From NCBI GenBank assembly GCA_948474755.1, contig CAOLHI010000399.1:62001-126000 (forward strand): a stretch of DNA of 64,000 nt. Reading direction: 5' to 3'. Positions 12,024 through 21,506 of this stretch are shown piece by piece. The stretch comes from Ctenosaura bakeri. Its lineage: Eukaryota > Chordata > Lepidosauria > Squamata > Iguanidae. Position 1 is the stretch's first letter. Every line of letters begins with the position of its first letter. The notes under the pieces are model-generated. The model searched no databases. It worked only from the letters and a program-made list of their open reading frames with translations, and was not told where the DNA came from. The position numbers were made by a program, and so were the translations under genes.

Positions 12024-13217
12024 ATCGAATTGATGGGAAGGTAACTCTTATTCAAATTCAATAGTAACTGGATTTAGGCCAGAAATGTTTGTAAGCATCA
12101 AAACAGGAAGCTTTGTTGGTTGTTGGTAAGATGCTTTGTCTTTTTAAAAACTGAATCTACTTATGCCAAATTGGTTCAGCCTTCAGTGGAATCAAGCATC
12201 CCTGTGTCTTTAATATCCACTTCCCAAAATGTGTGCAAGGAATATATTAAAAGACTTACGTTTTAAATTTTTTATCTCTTACAGCATCTGCTGTTTACTT
12301 CCCAGCCAAGGACTTAATAATTGGCAGTAACTGAACCTTATGCTGTTGAAAACTTGATTTTGTTCAGGAGCCAAAAATACTTCCATCTTGGGGTTTTGAT
12401 AAGTAACATATCTGAATTAGTCTAGAAGCTTTCTTTTGCATAGTTTATTATGTTTTAAGTGTAATTATTAAAGGGCTGACACTTAAGTAGAACTGGCTGA
12501 ACTATGAAGCCAGTCCATTTACTATGTTATCAGTGAGGCTTGCCATTTCCTTTATGAACAGGTGACTCTGTAAATTCTAGAAAAGAACAGATTTCAGTAG
12601 AGCAGAGGTGGGCAACTGTGGCCTTCTAGATGTGTTAGCTCTCCCACAGCACTATACCACATAGTGAACCATGTGAAATTATGGGAGTTTGCAAGTCAAA
12701 ACCCACTGGAGAGGCACAGTTGCTCATTTCTGCAACAGAGTTTCTAGATTTTTGGGCTTTGTTTCTGGAACAGATGTTCAGGAGATTCCCTTCATGGCCA
12801 GGTCTTTGTGAAAAAATTAGCAAATTTAGATCTCACATACTCCAAAACTTAACTGGAACATGACTGCTATGCTGAAATACACAGTTTTAAAAACAGCTTT
12901 GTGATCTGGTTCACAGCTCGGAAATCCACTCCCAGATTTGCTTATTAAGGCAAAATGTGCCCCCAAATGCATTCTATTAAAGAAAAATGCTTCTGCAAGC
13001 ACAGGACTATGAAAAACAGGTATAACATTCATTTATTGGGAAAATGGACACACACAAAAATATTTATAAACGTTATTCACATCATTTTTTGGTAAAAGCT
13101 GACAAACTTATGTGAACTGCGGCCCAAACCAATGTGCAGTCAGCTGGAAGAATCCAATAATGACATCTGTTGATGAAACTGCTTCCATGAGCAGAATCAG
13201 GAGTAGGGTGATCTATT
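12024..13217. other. Intronic stretch before the DIRS element
   Basis: Mostly unique. A short hAT-MITE fragment lies at about 12603-12660 (CAGAGGTGGGCAACTGTGGC). Otherwise nothing is recognised. Confidence 0.5.
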
Positions 13218-13232
13218 GTTCTTCTTCATAGT

Positions 13233-13377
13233 CTCTGTGCCTCACACAGTGGGAATCTTCATGCATGCGCAGAAGCTTTTTGGAAAGTTCCAGAGCTGAG
13301 CAGGTTGGCGGGAACCCCTCCCCGATCCGGTACTGAACATGCTCAGTCCCGCCAAGCTAACAGTCTCTCCTCAGTTT
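13233..13377 (+). repeat. DIRS left inverted terminal repeat
   Basis: Contains GGGAATCTTCATGCATGCGC, TTTTTGGAAAGTTCCAGA, TTGGCGGGAACCCCTCCCC and CATGCTCAGTCCC. All recur in reverse complement at 18131-18270. It is about 5 bp longer than the right copy because of GAGCTGAGCAGG near the middle. The outermost 15 bp (13218-13232) is not part of the repeat, but its complement is in the internal complementary region. Confidence 0.92.
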
Positions 13378-13515
13378 CTTTTCGTCTGCCAACCTGTTAG
13401 CAGCTTGGAAGACTTCCTCACTGAGCAGTTCCTCTAATTCTTGCCTATTTCTTCTTTCTTTCATTTGTTTTTCATCTCTTTACAACAAAAACTGTAAGAA
13501 CTCTTCCCCCTTCTT

Positions 13516-16001
13516 ATGTCATCTTTGTTTAAGTTGTGTGTGTCTTGCAGCTGCAAAGTTTCTCTTTCTGACACCCACCCTGAGTGCTTGTTCTGCCTCG
13601 GGGAGGGCCATAAGGTTCAGGCCTGTTCCATTTGTAAGGATTTCACCTCCCAGACTCTGAAGAATAGAGCTTCTCGGTTGAAATCCTATTGTTAGGAGCA
13701 AGCCCTTCGCCTTAAAGAGCAGATGTCTTCCAATACTGCTCTTTCCACCATTTCAGTATCGATGCCTTCTATGACGTCCTCTGCCTCAGTCCTGAAATTA
13801 TCAGTATCGACTGGTCCCTTGGTATTGAGAGCTTTGGTACCGGTACTGATCTTGACCTCACCGGTCTTACCGTTGATATCTATTTTACCAAAGATTCTAA
13901 AGCTCTCCAGGATGCCTACTCTCCCATCTGCCACTGGAGATGCTCCTTCGACCTCACAGCAGGCTCCTGTTCACCAGGCCCATAAGGTCCCTACCTTTGC
14001 GTAGCGTAAACTGGCCTCATCGCACCACCCTTCTACTTCTTCCAATAAGGAGAAAAAGAAGAAGAGAAGCATCGCTCTCCTTCTCCCGCTGCCCATCTGT
14101 CAGCTAATTGACCTTCCTCTCTCGGTCCCTTACCGACACCTCCTCTGACGCAACCTGCGACATCTACTGTTGAAGAGGAGGGTGCTCCTGTCCTTTCACC
14201 GGTGCGGGATGCTGCCCAGCTCCCAGTGCTGTTGGTTCCGGCTGCTGCGGATTTTGTGTCCGACTTGGACTGTCGGCCCTCATCACTGGCCTCTCTGCCT
14301 GTTATGTCAGGCCAGTCCGGAGATGGGTGTCTGCAGACTCCACTCGCCCTGGCCCTCTCTTCTGGCCGTCCCGAGTTGGACCGTCCACCTATTTTGGACG
14401 CTCCTCGGGCTATTTCCTGAGACCAGCCTCAACTTAGTGTGGTCCACTCTCTGGGACATGGTGAAAGGGGTAGATCTCCACGTCGTCGCGACTATGGCTA
14501 CTGCACTGCTTATGAGCCCTTGTTAGCGAGAGTCGATTCGCCTTTCTCGTTGGCCTCCTATATTGCCCGGTACGGCCACGAGCACCTCCGGAGAGAGCAA
14601 CCCGGCTCCTACCACTCATATTTGCCTGCCTATCGTGACCGGTACCATCCCGATGTTGGTTGTTGGTCTCCTTACCACCCTCAACGTTCATGTTCTCCAT
14701 CACGATCTCCTCGGGATCTCATTACCAATGCTCCCCTCGGCATCGCCGCTCCAGATCCCGTTCTTGGTCCCGATTGGTCTACTACTGGCGTTTGCTATTT
14801 TGGTCCTGTCACCGGTCCCAAGATTCATCGTCTCATCATCAGGCTGTTTCACCTCCTCCTTGGGTGACAGCGACAGTGTCCCAGCCTCCGCCAGATAGTC
14901 ACCCTGCATCCACTCTGCCAACATATCTGTTGGCCCTGTTGTTGATGCAGTCCATCGTTGCACCGATCCCGACAATCCTACCCATTTCATCAGCATTGAC
15001 CTCAGTACTGCCTCACATTCTGACCTTGGTACCGGTGCAAATTCCGGTCTCACTACCAGCTCCGACTGCTCTACCAGCCTCTGCTCCGGCTGTTCTTCCT
15101 GTAGCCGGACCTGCACGACATCGTTGCTCTCAATCCCTTCAGTCATCATCTCCTTCTGGTTCTTATGATTCCGATGGTGATTCAACAGATTCTACACTGC
15201 AGTCTCATATCTCCCCACCTCCAGCGTTTGGGGACCCATCTCCTGATTCAGCTCCTGAGGACGTCAAGCAGTTCTCCAACATATTAGTCAGAACGGCCAA
15301 CACCTTGGGCCTTGACATTTCTGGTCCTGCTCCTATGGTACAGGACCCAGTATTCCACTATGACGACACTTGGCCTCCATCGATGGCTCTGATTCCATTT
15401 CTGCCTGGCCTGCAGGAGGTTCTGAAACATCCTTGGGCCCAGTTGGCTTTGCTTCAACTGATCCCTCACCGCCTGGACCATCTTTACCGTACCCAGAAGA
15501 AGGATGTCGATTTCTTATCCAACTCCTAGTTCAATTGTTGTTGAGTCATCCCAAACAAAAGGGGACAAAAGGGCCCACATGACTCCACCTGATTGTGAGG
15601 GCCACCATTTGGATGTCTTTGGCCATCGCTTCTACTCTGCCTCCTCGTTGATCACCAGGATTTCTAACACTCAAGCTTGCCTGGTGGCCTATCAACGTAA
15701 CATCTGGGATGGGTTCTTGCCCCTCATTTTCCACCTGCCGGATGACCACAGAGCTACTGCCATTCAGTACTTTAACAAGTCTGTTGCTCTCTCGAATCAA
15801 CAGGTTTTGTCATCCCGACACGCTGTTGAAGGTGTGGCACATGTGATGGTGGGTGCGATTGCCCTCCGCCGATTCGCCTGGCTCTGGTCTGCTGGGTTGA
15901 CCGAGGATAGCAGAAAAAGGATCGAGGACCTGTCCTTTGACAGCCAAGGACTCTTTCTTGTGACTACAGATGATGCTATGGACCATCTTATGAAAGCTTG
16001 A
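13516..16001 (+). pseudogene. DIRS gag, broken
   Basis: The start ATG at 13516 opens a cysteine-rich N-terminus (CSCKVSLSDTHPECLFC then CSICKDF), a zinc-binding-like pattern seen at the start of DIRS Gag. An in-frame TAG at 13693-13695 interrupts it; the same frame then runs to a stop near 14003. Gag-like sequence continues in other frames: an Arg/Ser-rich part around 14560-14800, then about 15120-15530 (SGSYDSDGDSTDS, EDVKQFSNILVRTANTLGLD). The C-terminal part is 15504-16001 (RFYSASSLITRISN, GAIALRRFAWLWSAGL, TTDDAMDHLMKA). The order matches DIRS Gag, but at least three frame changes plus stops make it nonfunctional. The nucleocapsid-like role is from family knowledge. Confidence 0.85.
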
Positions 16002-16016
16002 CTGACAGTTAAGAAG

Positions 16017-17285
16017 ATGGATCTTCATCCAACAGCTCAACCTAGAGGACCTGTTCTTCATGGAGGCACCTTTCCTGTTCTCGTAGGTCGTGCTCTCCTT
16101 GCTGCACGTCTCACCAATTGTCTTTGCTGGCTTCTTCCTGTCACTCCTTTAGACAACGTCAACCATTTTCTAAGAAATCCTCTTCGACGGCTAAGTCACG
16201 TTTTTGACTCCCCTTGCAGGTCGCCACCTCTGCCTCTCTTTCATCTGCCCAACCACCTATCCAGAACCACAGGACTGGCCTGCCACCTCAACACCTGGTG
16301 CAACATCACTTCAGACTCCTGGGTTCTGACCATTGTCCATCTTGGTTATGCCATCAAGTTTCAAAATATTCCTCCTCTTGGCATCTTCTACCCCAACCCT
16401 GCCAGTCTGGCCCTTCTCGAAGAAGTCGAGACCCTCCTCCTCAAAAGGGCCATAGAACAGCTGCCACCCTTGGCCAAATCCACCGGCTTCTTCTCCCAGT
16501 ACTTCATGGTACCCAAATCGGACGGCACTCTCCGACCCATCCTAGCCCTCAGGGGGGTGAACTCCTTCATTTCCTTCTGGAAATTCAAGATGGTCACCCT
16601 GTCCTCCATTCTTCCTTTCCTGAGGCATTGGGATTGGTTCGCATCCATCGACCTACAAGATGCCTACTTCCACATTTCTATTCGCCCCCACCACAGGAGG
16701 TACCTCAGATTTGTGGTCAACAATACAAGGTCCTGCCGTTCGGTCTGTCCACTGCCCCCAGGGTCTTTACCAAGTCCCTGTGGTATCTTACCTCCGCATG
16801 AAGAACATTATGGCGTACCCCTATCTGGACGATTGGTTACTGGTGGTGTCCTGCAAACAGAAACTGTATGACATGTTGCCCTCTCCCTTCTTTCTGACCT
16901 TGGACTCAGGGTGAATCCCAAGAAATCCCACTTGGAACCTTCATGCACCCTGGACTCCACTGGGGCCACCCTGGACTCCACTTGTGCCAGGGCCTTCCTA
17001 CCCGTGAGGTGCACTCAGACCCTGCGACAGCCCGCAGCCACCGTCCTGTGCAGTCCATCTGTCCCTGCCAACAGGATTGAACAGCTTCTTGGTTACATGG
17101 CGGCCACGACGGCGGTCACCTACTCATCCCACCTTCGGGCTTGCCTCCTGCAACACTGGTTTCCCCAGTGCTTTGATCCTCTGCTTGACGATCAACACCA
17201 GATTCTGTGAGTCTCTCGTCCAGTATGGGACTCCCTTCATTGGTGGCTGTCACCCAACCGCTCCCTCCATGGTCGCTATCGTTCG
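16017..17285 (+). pseudogene. DIRS reverse transcriptase, broken; RNase H apparently missing
   Basis: The first frame (16017-16871) contains FMVPKSDGTLRPILALRGVN, then FKMVTLSSILPFL and IDLQDAYFHISIRPHHRRYL, the fingers/palm motifs of DIRS-type reverse transcriptase. A frameshift near 16730 moves the catalytic box PYLDDWLLV (Tyr codon 16821-16823, two Asp at 16827-16832) to another frame. A further shift near 16911 leads to NPKKSHLEPS and RIEQLLGYMAATTAVT (connection region). Right after WDSLHWWLSPNRSLHGR (about 17227-17280) the sequence passes to recombinase-like sequence with none of the RNase H motifs that should follow. This implies an internal deletion at about 17285. Confidence 0.87.
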
Positions 17286-17287
17286 TC

Positions 17288-17954
17288 CTTTCTCAGCTCA
17301 TGTGCCATCCCTTTGAACTGATGGCCACGTGTGATGACCATCTCCCTACCATGAAGACAGCATTCTTGGTCACTGTCACTTCAGCCAGACGAGAAGGAGA
17401 ACTAACTTTGCTTCGTTCCGATGAACCGTTCCTGGTATTCCATTGGGACAAGGTAGTCCTGCGTCCAGACCTGTCTTTTCTTCCCAAAGTAGTCTCCGAC
17501 TTCCGTCTGAACCAGGATTTGATTCTATCTACCTTCTATCTGGAACCTGCATCGCCTCTCGAGCACTCCTTACACTTGCTCGATGCACACCGTGCCCTCA
17601 CCTTTTACCTGCAACGGACCTCAACCTTCTGTCAGACTCCCCACCTTATTGTTTGCTATGGTGAGCACCAGAAAGGTCACAAGGTCTCCACTCAACGTTT
17701 TTTCCAAATGGGTTTACCAGACAATTCACTTTGCCTACGAACTTGCCAGGCAACCTCCCCTGGCTCTACTTTATGCCCATTCCGCCAGGGCAATGGCCTC
17801 TTCAGTGGCCTTTCTCAGGGGAGTTGACCTACAGGAGCTTTGTCGTGTAGCTACGTGGTCCCGGCCTTTGACCTTCGTCTGCCACTACTGCCTTGACTGC
17901 AGGGCCAGGTGGGATGCTCGCTTCGGTCGTGCGATGCTGTCTTCTATCTTCTAG
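17288..17954 (+). pseudogene. DIRS tyrosine recombinase, N-terminally truncated and frameshifted
   Basis: The first frame holds ELMATCDDHLPTMKTAFLV and TSARREGELTLL with the box-A arginine pair at 17387-17392, then FHWDKVVLRPDLSFLPKVV and HLLDAHRALTFYL. A frameshift near 17690 puts the C-terminal half in another frame: FSKWVYQTIHFAYELA, then AHSARAMASSVAFLRGV with the H-x-x-R box (His 17778-17780, Arg 17787-17789), and FVCHYCLD with the nucleophilic Tyr codon at 17886-17888. It ends FGRAMLSSIF and TAG at 17952-17954. R, H, R and Y are all preserved in sequence, but no single frame joins them. The N-terminal core-binding part is absent, consistent with the deletion that removed RNase H. Confidence 0.88.
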
Positions 17955-17990
17955 GACCTGACCCGCCCTCCAACAGTAAGCTGCACAATC

Positions 17991-18077
17991 TCCCATTGTG
18001 TGAGACACAGAGACCACGAAGAAGAAGAACAGGCTGCTTACCTGTAACTGTGGTTCTTCAAGTGATCATCTGTGCCC
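17991..18077 (+). repeat. DIRS internal complementary region
   Basis: Lies 36 bp after the recombinase stop. The first part (about 17991-18030, CCCATTGTGTGAGACACAG then a GAAGAAGAAGAAC tract) is complementary to the outer left end at 13218-13251. The second part (about 18028-18077, AGGCTGCTTACCTGTAACTG then ATCATCTGTGCCCTCC) is complementary to the right extension at 18262-18311. So this region is the complement of the two ends joined head to tail. In the DIRS replication model it templates completion of the ends during circle formation. Confidence 0.9.
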
Positions 18078-18130
18078 TCCACACACCCGCCCAGCCTCCC
18101 CTCTTTCAGGTCCTTGCTTCGGCAGACTTT

Positions 18131-18270
18131 GAAACCGAGGAGAGACCATTAGCTTTGTGGGACTGAGCATGCTCTGTACTGGATGGGGGAGGGGTTCCCG
18201 CCAAACTTCTGGAACTTTCCAAAAAGCTACTGCGCATGCATGAAGATTCCCATTGTGTGAGGGCACAGAT
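18131..18270 (+). repeat. DIRS right inverted terminal repeat
   Basis: Reverse complement of 13233-13377 with few mismatches (GGGGAGGGGTTCCCGCCAAA, CTGGAACTTTCCAAAAAGCT, GCGCATGCATGAAGATTCCC). It is followed by the unpaired right extension (18271-18311), which includes an ACAGGT...ACCTGT small palindrome. Confidence 0.92.
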
Positions 18271-18311
18271 GACTACTCGAACCAGAGTTACAGGTAAGCA
18301 ACCTGTTCTTC

Positions 18312-20160
18312 CCACTATAGTTTCTTGTTCATCCTGAAAATCTCCTATAGAATACTAGGAAACCCTCTAGAATCAATTTCTAGGTTTTGCTGAGTGTTTC
18401 AGAGTGGAGAAGAAAGTTTCTTTGTGGACACTAGTGTAGTGTTAGCTATCGAGTGTTCATGCACAGGGTGATTTTGACCTGAGAATTATGCCAAAGATAA
18501 TTTTCAAGTGTCTGTGAAGGACTTCAGGGAATCAGTGTGGGGCTTTGGGGGTCATAGCAGTTGGGTCCAGGGGCCACATGTGGGTAGCCCATCCCTGTTT
18601 GGTGATTTCTGGAGTATTCTGATGAATTAGTTCACAGCTGAGATAAATCTCAGTTGGGGTACTTACTACCCATTGTGTCTGGATTCCAGACATGTCATCT
18701 GCTGTCCATTCAGTGTAAAAGTTGTCAACTCATAGCCCTCTGGATTTTGCCAGATGGCAGCTCTCATCAGCACCAATAGGCAATAACCGGTGGTAAATGA
18801 TTCTTGGCGTTACAGTTGAGCATAATCTGGAGGGCCAGAAGTTGACAGTGCTGATGTAGGATATTAGTTAGCCCAAATCCTTAGCTTTACTTACTAGATC
18901 TTGCCTGTATACTTACACCTAATGTTTCTTCAGTAAGAGACAAATCTGCTAATTGCTTCCATCATTTGAACAAGTCAATATAAGTTGCTATTATGACTGC
19001 CTAATTACACATCAGTTAAGGTGCATCAGACTCTGTTAATTGACCAGAGTGAGATCTCTGAATAAGATAACATTCCCAGTTTAAGGGAATGGTTTTTCAT
19101 AATATCAGAGGTAGGCTTGGTTGTCAAGTTTTTTTGAGTCACTTAAAATTATTTTGTATGCAAACACCTTGCTATAATGTTCATTTTTTGATACTTTGGC
19201 TGACATTATACATGGCCCTAGGAGAGCGCAACACTGCCGCCAGAGTTGCGCTGAATTGCCTTCCAGTCCCAAAAAAAGGCAGCACATATAGCATGGGAGT
19301 GTAACTTCATGTTTGTTGAGTGTCCAGGGGAAGTTGGGGGGGGGGTTGGATGCCTGAGCAGCATCCACTTTAATTGACATCCCAGGAGCTTTCTTCTCTT
19401 CTAATGAAAATATCTTCAGTAGGTCTTCATTGGGCTATACATTTTTATTTGGGCCTATATCTTATGACTCTTGCCTAACATGCATATAACTTTTAGAAGG
19501 TGATTCTTGCCCTCCTCATCTCCATGCCAGAATGTCTGCAATTCAGACAGTTGGTAAAGCCGTAGGAGCCCTATCAGAAAGAATGGACAACTCAAGGTCT
19601 GTGGAATGGGACACAAAACCCTGTGTTCCTGGGCAAGGACAAGAAAATGAGATGAGGCAGAACATAAGACTGAGTGGATGAACTCAAGCAATTTATGGGC
19701 AATTATTTCCTGGAGAAACTGATGTAGTTGGAAGACTTCCTCATGCCCTTTAAATTTTAAATTTTTCACATATATGTAGAAATAGATTCTGTTTCCCATT
19801 GCCATGCGCAGAACCTGTAAGCTGTGATTCATAAAGAAGAATTTGCCTTAGGTTTGAAAGGGCTTTATGAAAGGATTACAATCAGTTCCTCTCTCCGTAC
19901 TTAAAAAAAAAAAAGTTTATCTTAGAATTGTTTGCAATCTGTGTTGTTTGTGAGATGTGTGTGATACAAATAGGGCATTTATGGACAGGGGAAAATGCCC
20001 ATTTCTTGTAATCTGTTTGCTTCATATTTTAGAATTTGGTGTTTGAATTTCATGATAGCAAGCAACTTGATTTTGGATTTGGAAATTGTCAACCCTCTGT
20101 TTGGATGTGTGTACACATCTTGCTATTCAGAAGAATTGTTACCCTGTTTACTGGGGGTCC
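18312..20160. other. Intronic stretch with one foldback MITE
   Basis: A hAT-type MITE foldback lies at 18723-18847. Its arms are GTCAACTCATAGCCCTCTGG and, at the other end, CTGGAGGGCCAGAAGTTGAC. A second short piece, GGTAGCCCATCCCTG, lies at about 18583-18597. The rest is unique, with an A12 run at about 19902. The open frame at 19455-19832 (-) shows no domain. Confidence 0.5.
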
Positions 20161-20954
20161 TGTGAGGGACACCTAAATGCGCTCACAATTAAACCAGTTG
20201 GGGAAATTAGTCAAAGAGCACAAGCTAGCAATGCAAGAGGCAGGGCAATGCAGCGGAATCTTTTACCCAATGTCTACGGGGTCAGGCCAAGCCAAGGAGC
20301 ACACCAAGTTATAAGAATAATTGAGATCTTTATTAAATACAGACAAACAGTGTATGCAACACACTCACACAGATAACTATAGAAAATAAAGGTTGGAATG
20401 GGACAGAGGGAATTTTCAGAGGGATTGTTGAATTGGGTGATAACGACACCTGTCCTGAAGCCCGGATAGATCACTGCGAAGGACCAAAGTTGCGCAGTCT
20501 CAGCCAATATGCCTGAGGGGAAGGCTCGCCAAGCAGAGCAGCGGCAAGACGGGATGGAACTCAGGAGTGATCCGAGGAAGGTCTCAGAATCAGGGGTTTT
20601 TATAGGGAGGAATGGAGCTACAGGCTATTCCGTAGTTGGGGAGAAACAATGAGTTTAAGGCTGGAGACAAAGCCTCCAAAAGGTCAGAATTTAACATGGT
20701 TAAGTTAGGTCTGACTTGACAATAGAGTAGCCAGTATGCAGATGTGCAGTGCTTGACATTTGAATATCCAGCTTGTCAAGTTGCCCGCTTGGGGTAGGGA
20801 GTTCTTTGTAAGTAGCGTGCATACATAATAGAGTACTTGCCTTTGAGGTCTCCTAAAGTGGCAAGATGGCTATTCCTGGCTTGCCTGTATTGTTTGGAAT
20901 ATTGCAGCAATTAGGGGCCGAGCCTGACTGCAGGCTTGTCCGGTGGACCTCACA
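20161..20954 (-). mobile_element. Solo LTR of an LTR retrotransposon/endogenous retrovirus
   Basis: Read on the minus strand, it begins TGTGAGGTCCACCGG and ends GGTGTCCCTCACA, a terminal TG...CA with a matching 7-bp inverted repeat (TGTGAGG/CCTCACA). A TATA box (CTATAAAAACC, about 20594-20606) and a polyadenylation signal AATAAAG (20328-20334) are in the right order and orientation for U3-R-U5. Total length is 794 bp. No internal gag, pol or env sequence adjoins it. The flanking bases (GGTCC left, GACAC right) do not form a target duplication, so the element may have lost its partner by recombination or been rearranged. No primer-binding site could be fixed. Confidence 0.82.
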
Positions 20955-21403
20955 GACACGTGGAGAAGGATGGTGGAAGAGAGCCAAATTATTGATATCA
21001 AAATGATATCTATGTCACCTTAAGTGCAGCCCAGCCGTGGCAGTAACAGAATAAAGAAAGTAATGATGTTTATAACACTTTCCCAGCCTGGTGCTTTTGA
21101 AGTGATGTTGGACTATGGCTCCCACCTGTCACAACTGGCTGTGCTGACTGGCACTGATAGGATTTGCAGATGAAAACATCTAGAAGGCAGCAAGTGTTTG
21201 TTTGCAGTTATCTCTGTAATGCTGTCAGGGAAAAAAATTTAGGAGCTTTTTTAATGTCTGTCAATAAAACCAGAAAGTAAACAGGAATTCTTAGGCTTAT
21301 TCCTAAGCAATTTATGATGCTTAGTTTAAGATTTCATGACTCTTGAGTTCTCTTCTAATGCAAACAAGATTTAACTTAGGTTAAACATGGATGATGGTTC
21401 TTG
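20955..21403. other. Intronic stretch between LTR and its detached U5 copy
   Basis: Contains a hAT-MITE-like arm at about 21090-21190 (TGATGTTGGACTATGGCTCC). No gene or RNA feature seen. It is not recognisable retroviral internal sequence. Confidence 0.5.
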
Positions 21404-21506
21404 AGTCAAAGAGCACAAGCTAGCAATGCAAGAGGCAGGGCAATGCAGCGGAATCTTTTACCCAATGTCTACGGGGTCAGGCCAAGCCAAGGAGCACACC
21501 AAGTTA
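21404..21506 (-). repeat. Detached exact 103-bp copy of LTR U5
   Basis: Identical base for base with 20209-20311, in the same orientation, 1,195 bp downstream. In LTR terms it starts 17 nt after the AATAAAG hexamer (the expected R/U5 border) and stops 48 nt short of the LTR 3' end. Sequence on either side is unrelated to the LTR. With no mismatch, the copy is either very recent, maintained by conversion, or an assembly artefact. Confidence 0.93.

Larger units (their letters stand above)
13218..18311 (+). mobile_element. DIRS-type tyrosine-recombinase retrotransposon, internally deleted
   Basis: A GC-richer island of about 5.1 kb in AT-rich intron DNA. In order it has a left inverted terminal repeat (13233-13377), degenerate gag (13516-16001), reverse transcriptase with a YLDD box (16017-about 17285), a tyrosine recombinase with R, H-x-x-R and Y (about 17288-17954), an internal complementary region (17991-18077) and a right inverted repeat (18131-18270). 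Each end also has a non-inverted extension (13218-13232 and 18271-18311). This split-inverted-end layout with an internal complementary region defines DIRS elements, which replicate through a circle and integrate with a tyrosine recombinase, so no target duplication is expected and none is seen. Stops and frameshifts in every gene, and the apparent loss of RNase H, mean it cannot move by itself. Confidence 0.92.

Noticed and set aside
14439..15185. Long frames on both strands within the DIRS gag region as separate genes
   Set aside because: They are alternative-frame and antisense shadows of a degenerate Gag in GC-rich DNA; only the frames carrying Gag-like motifs are meaningful.
20955..21403. 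Internal retroviral sequence between the LTR and its duplicate
   Set aside because: The sequence is a MITE-like arm and unique DNA with no gag, pol or env motifs, and the duplicate is only a U5 fragment, so this is not a provirus.
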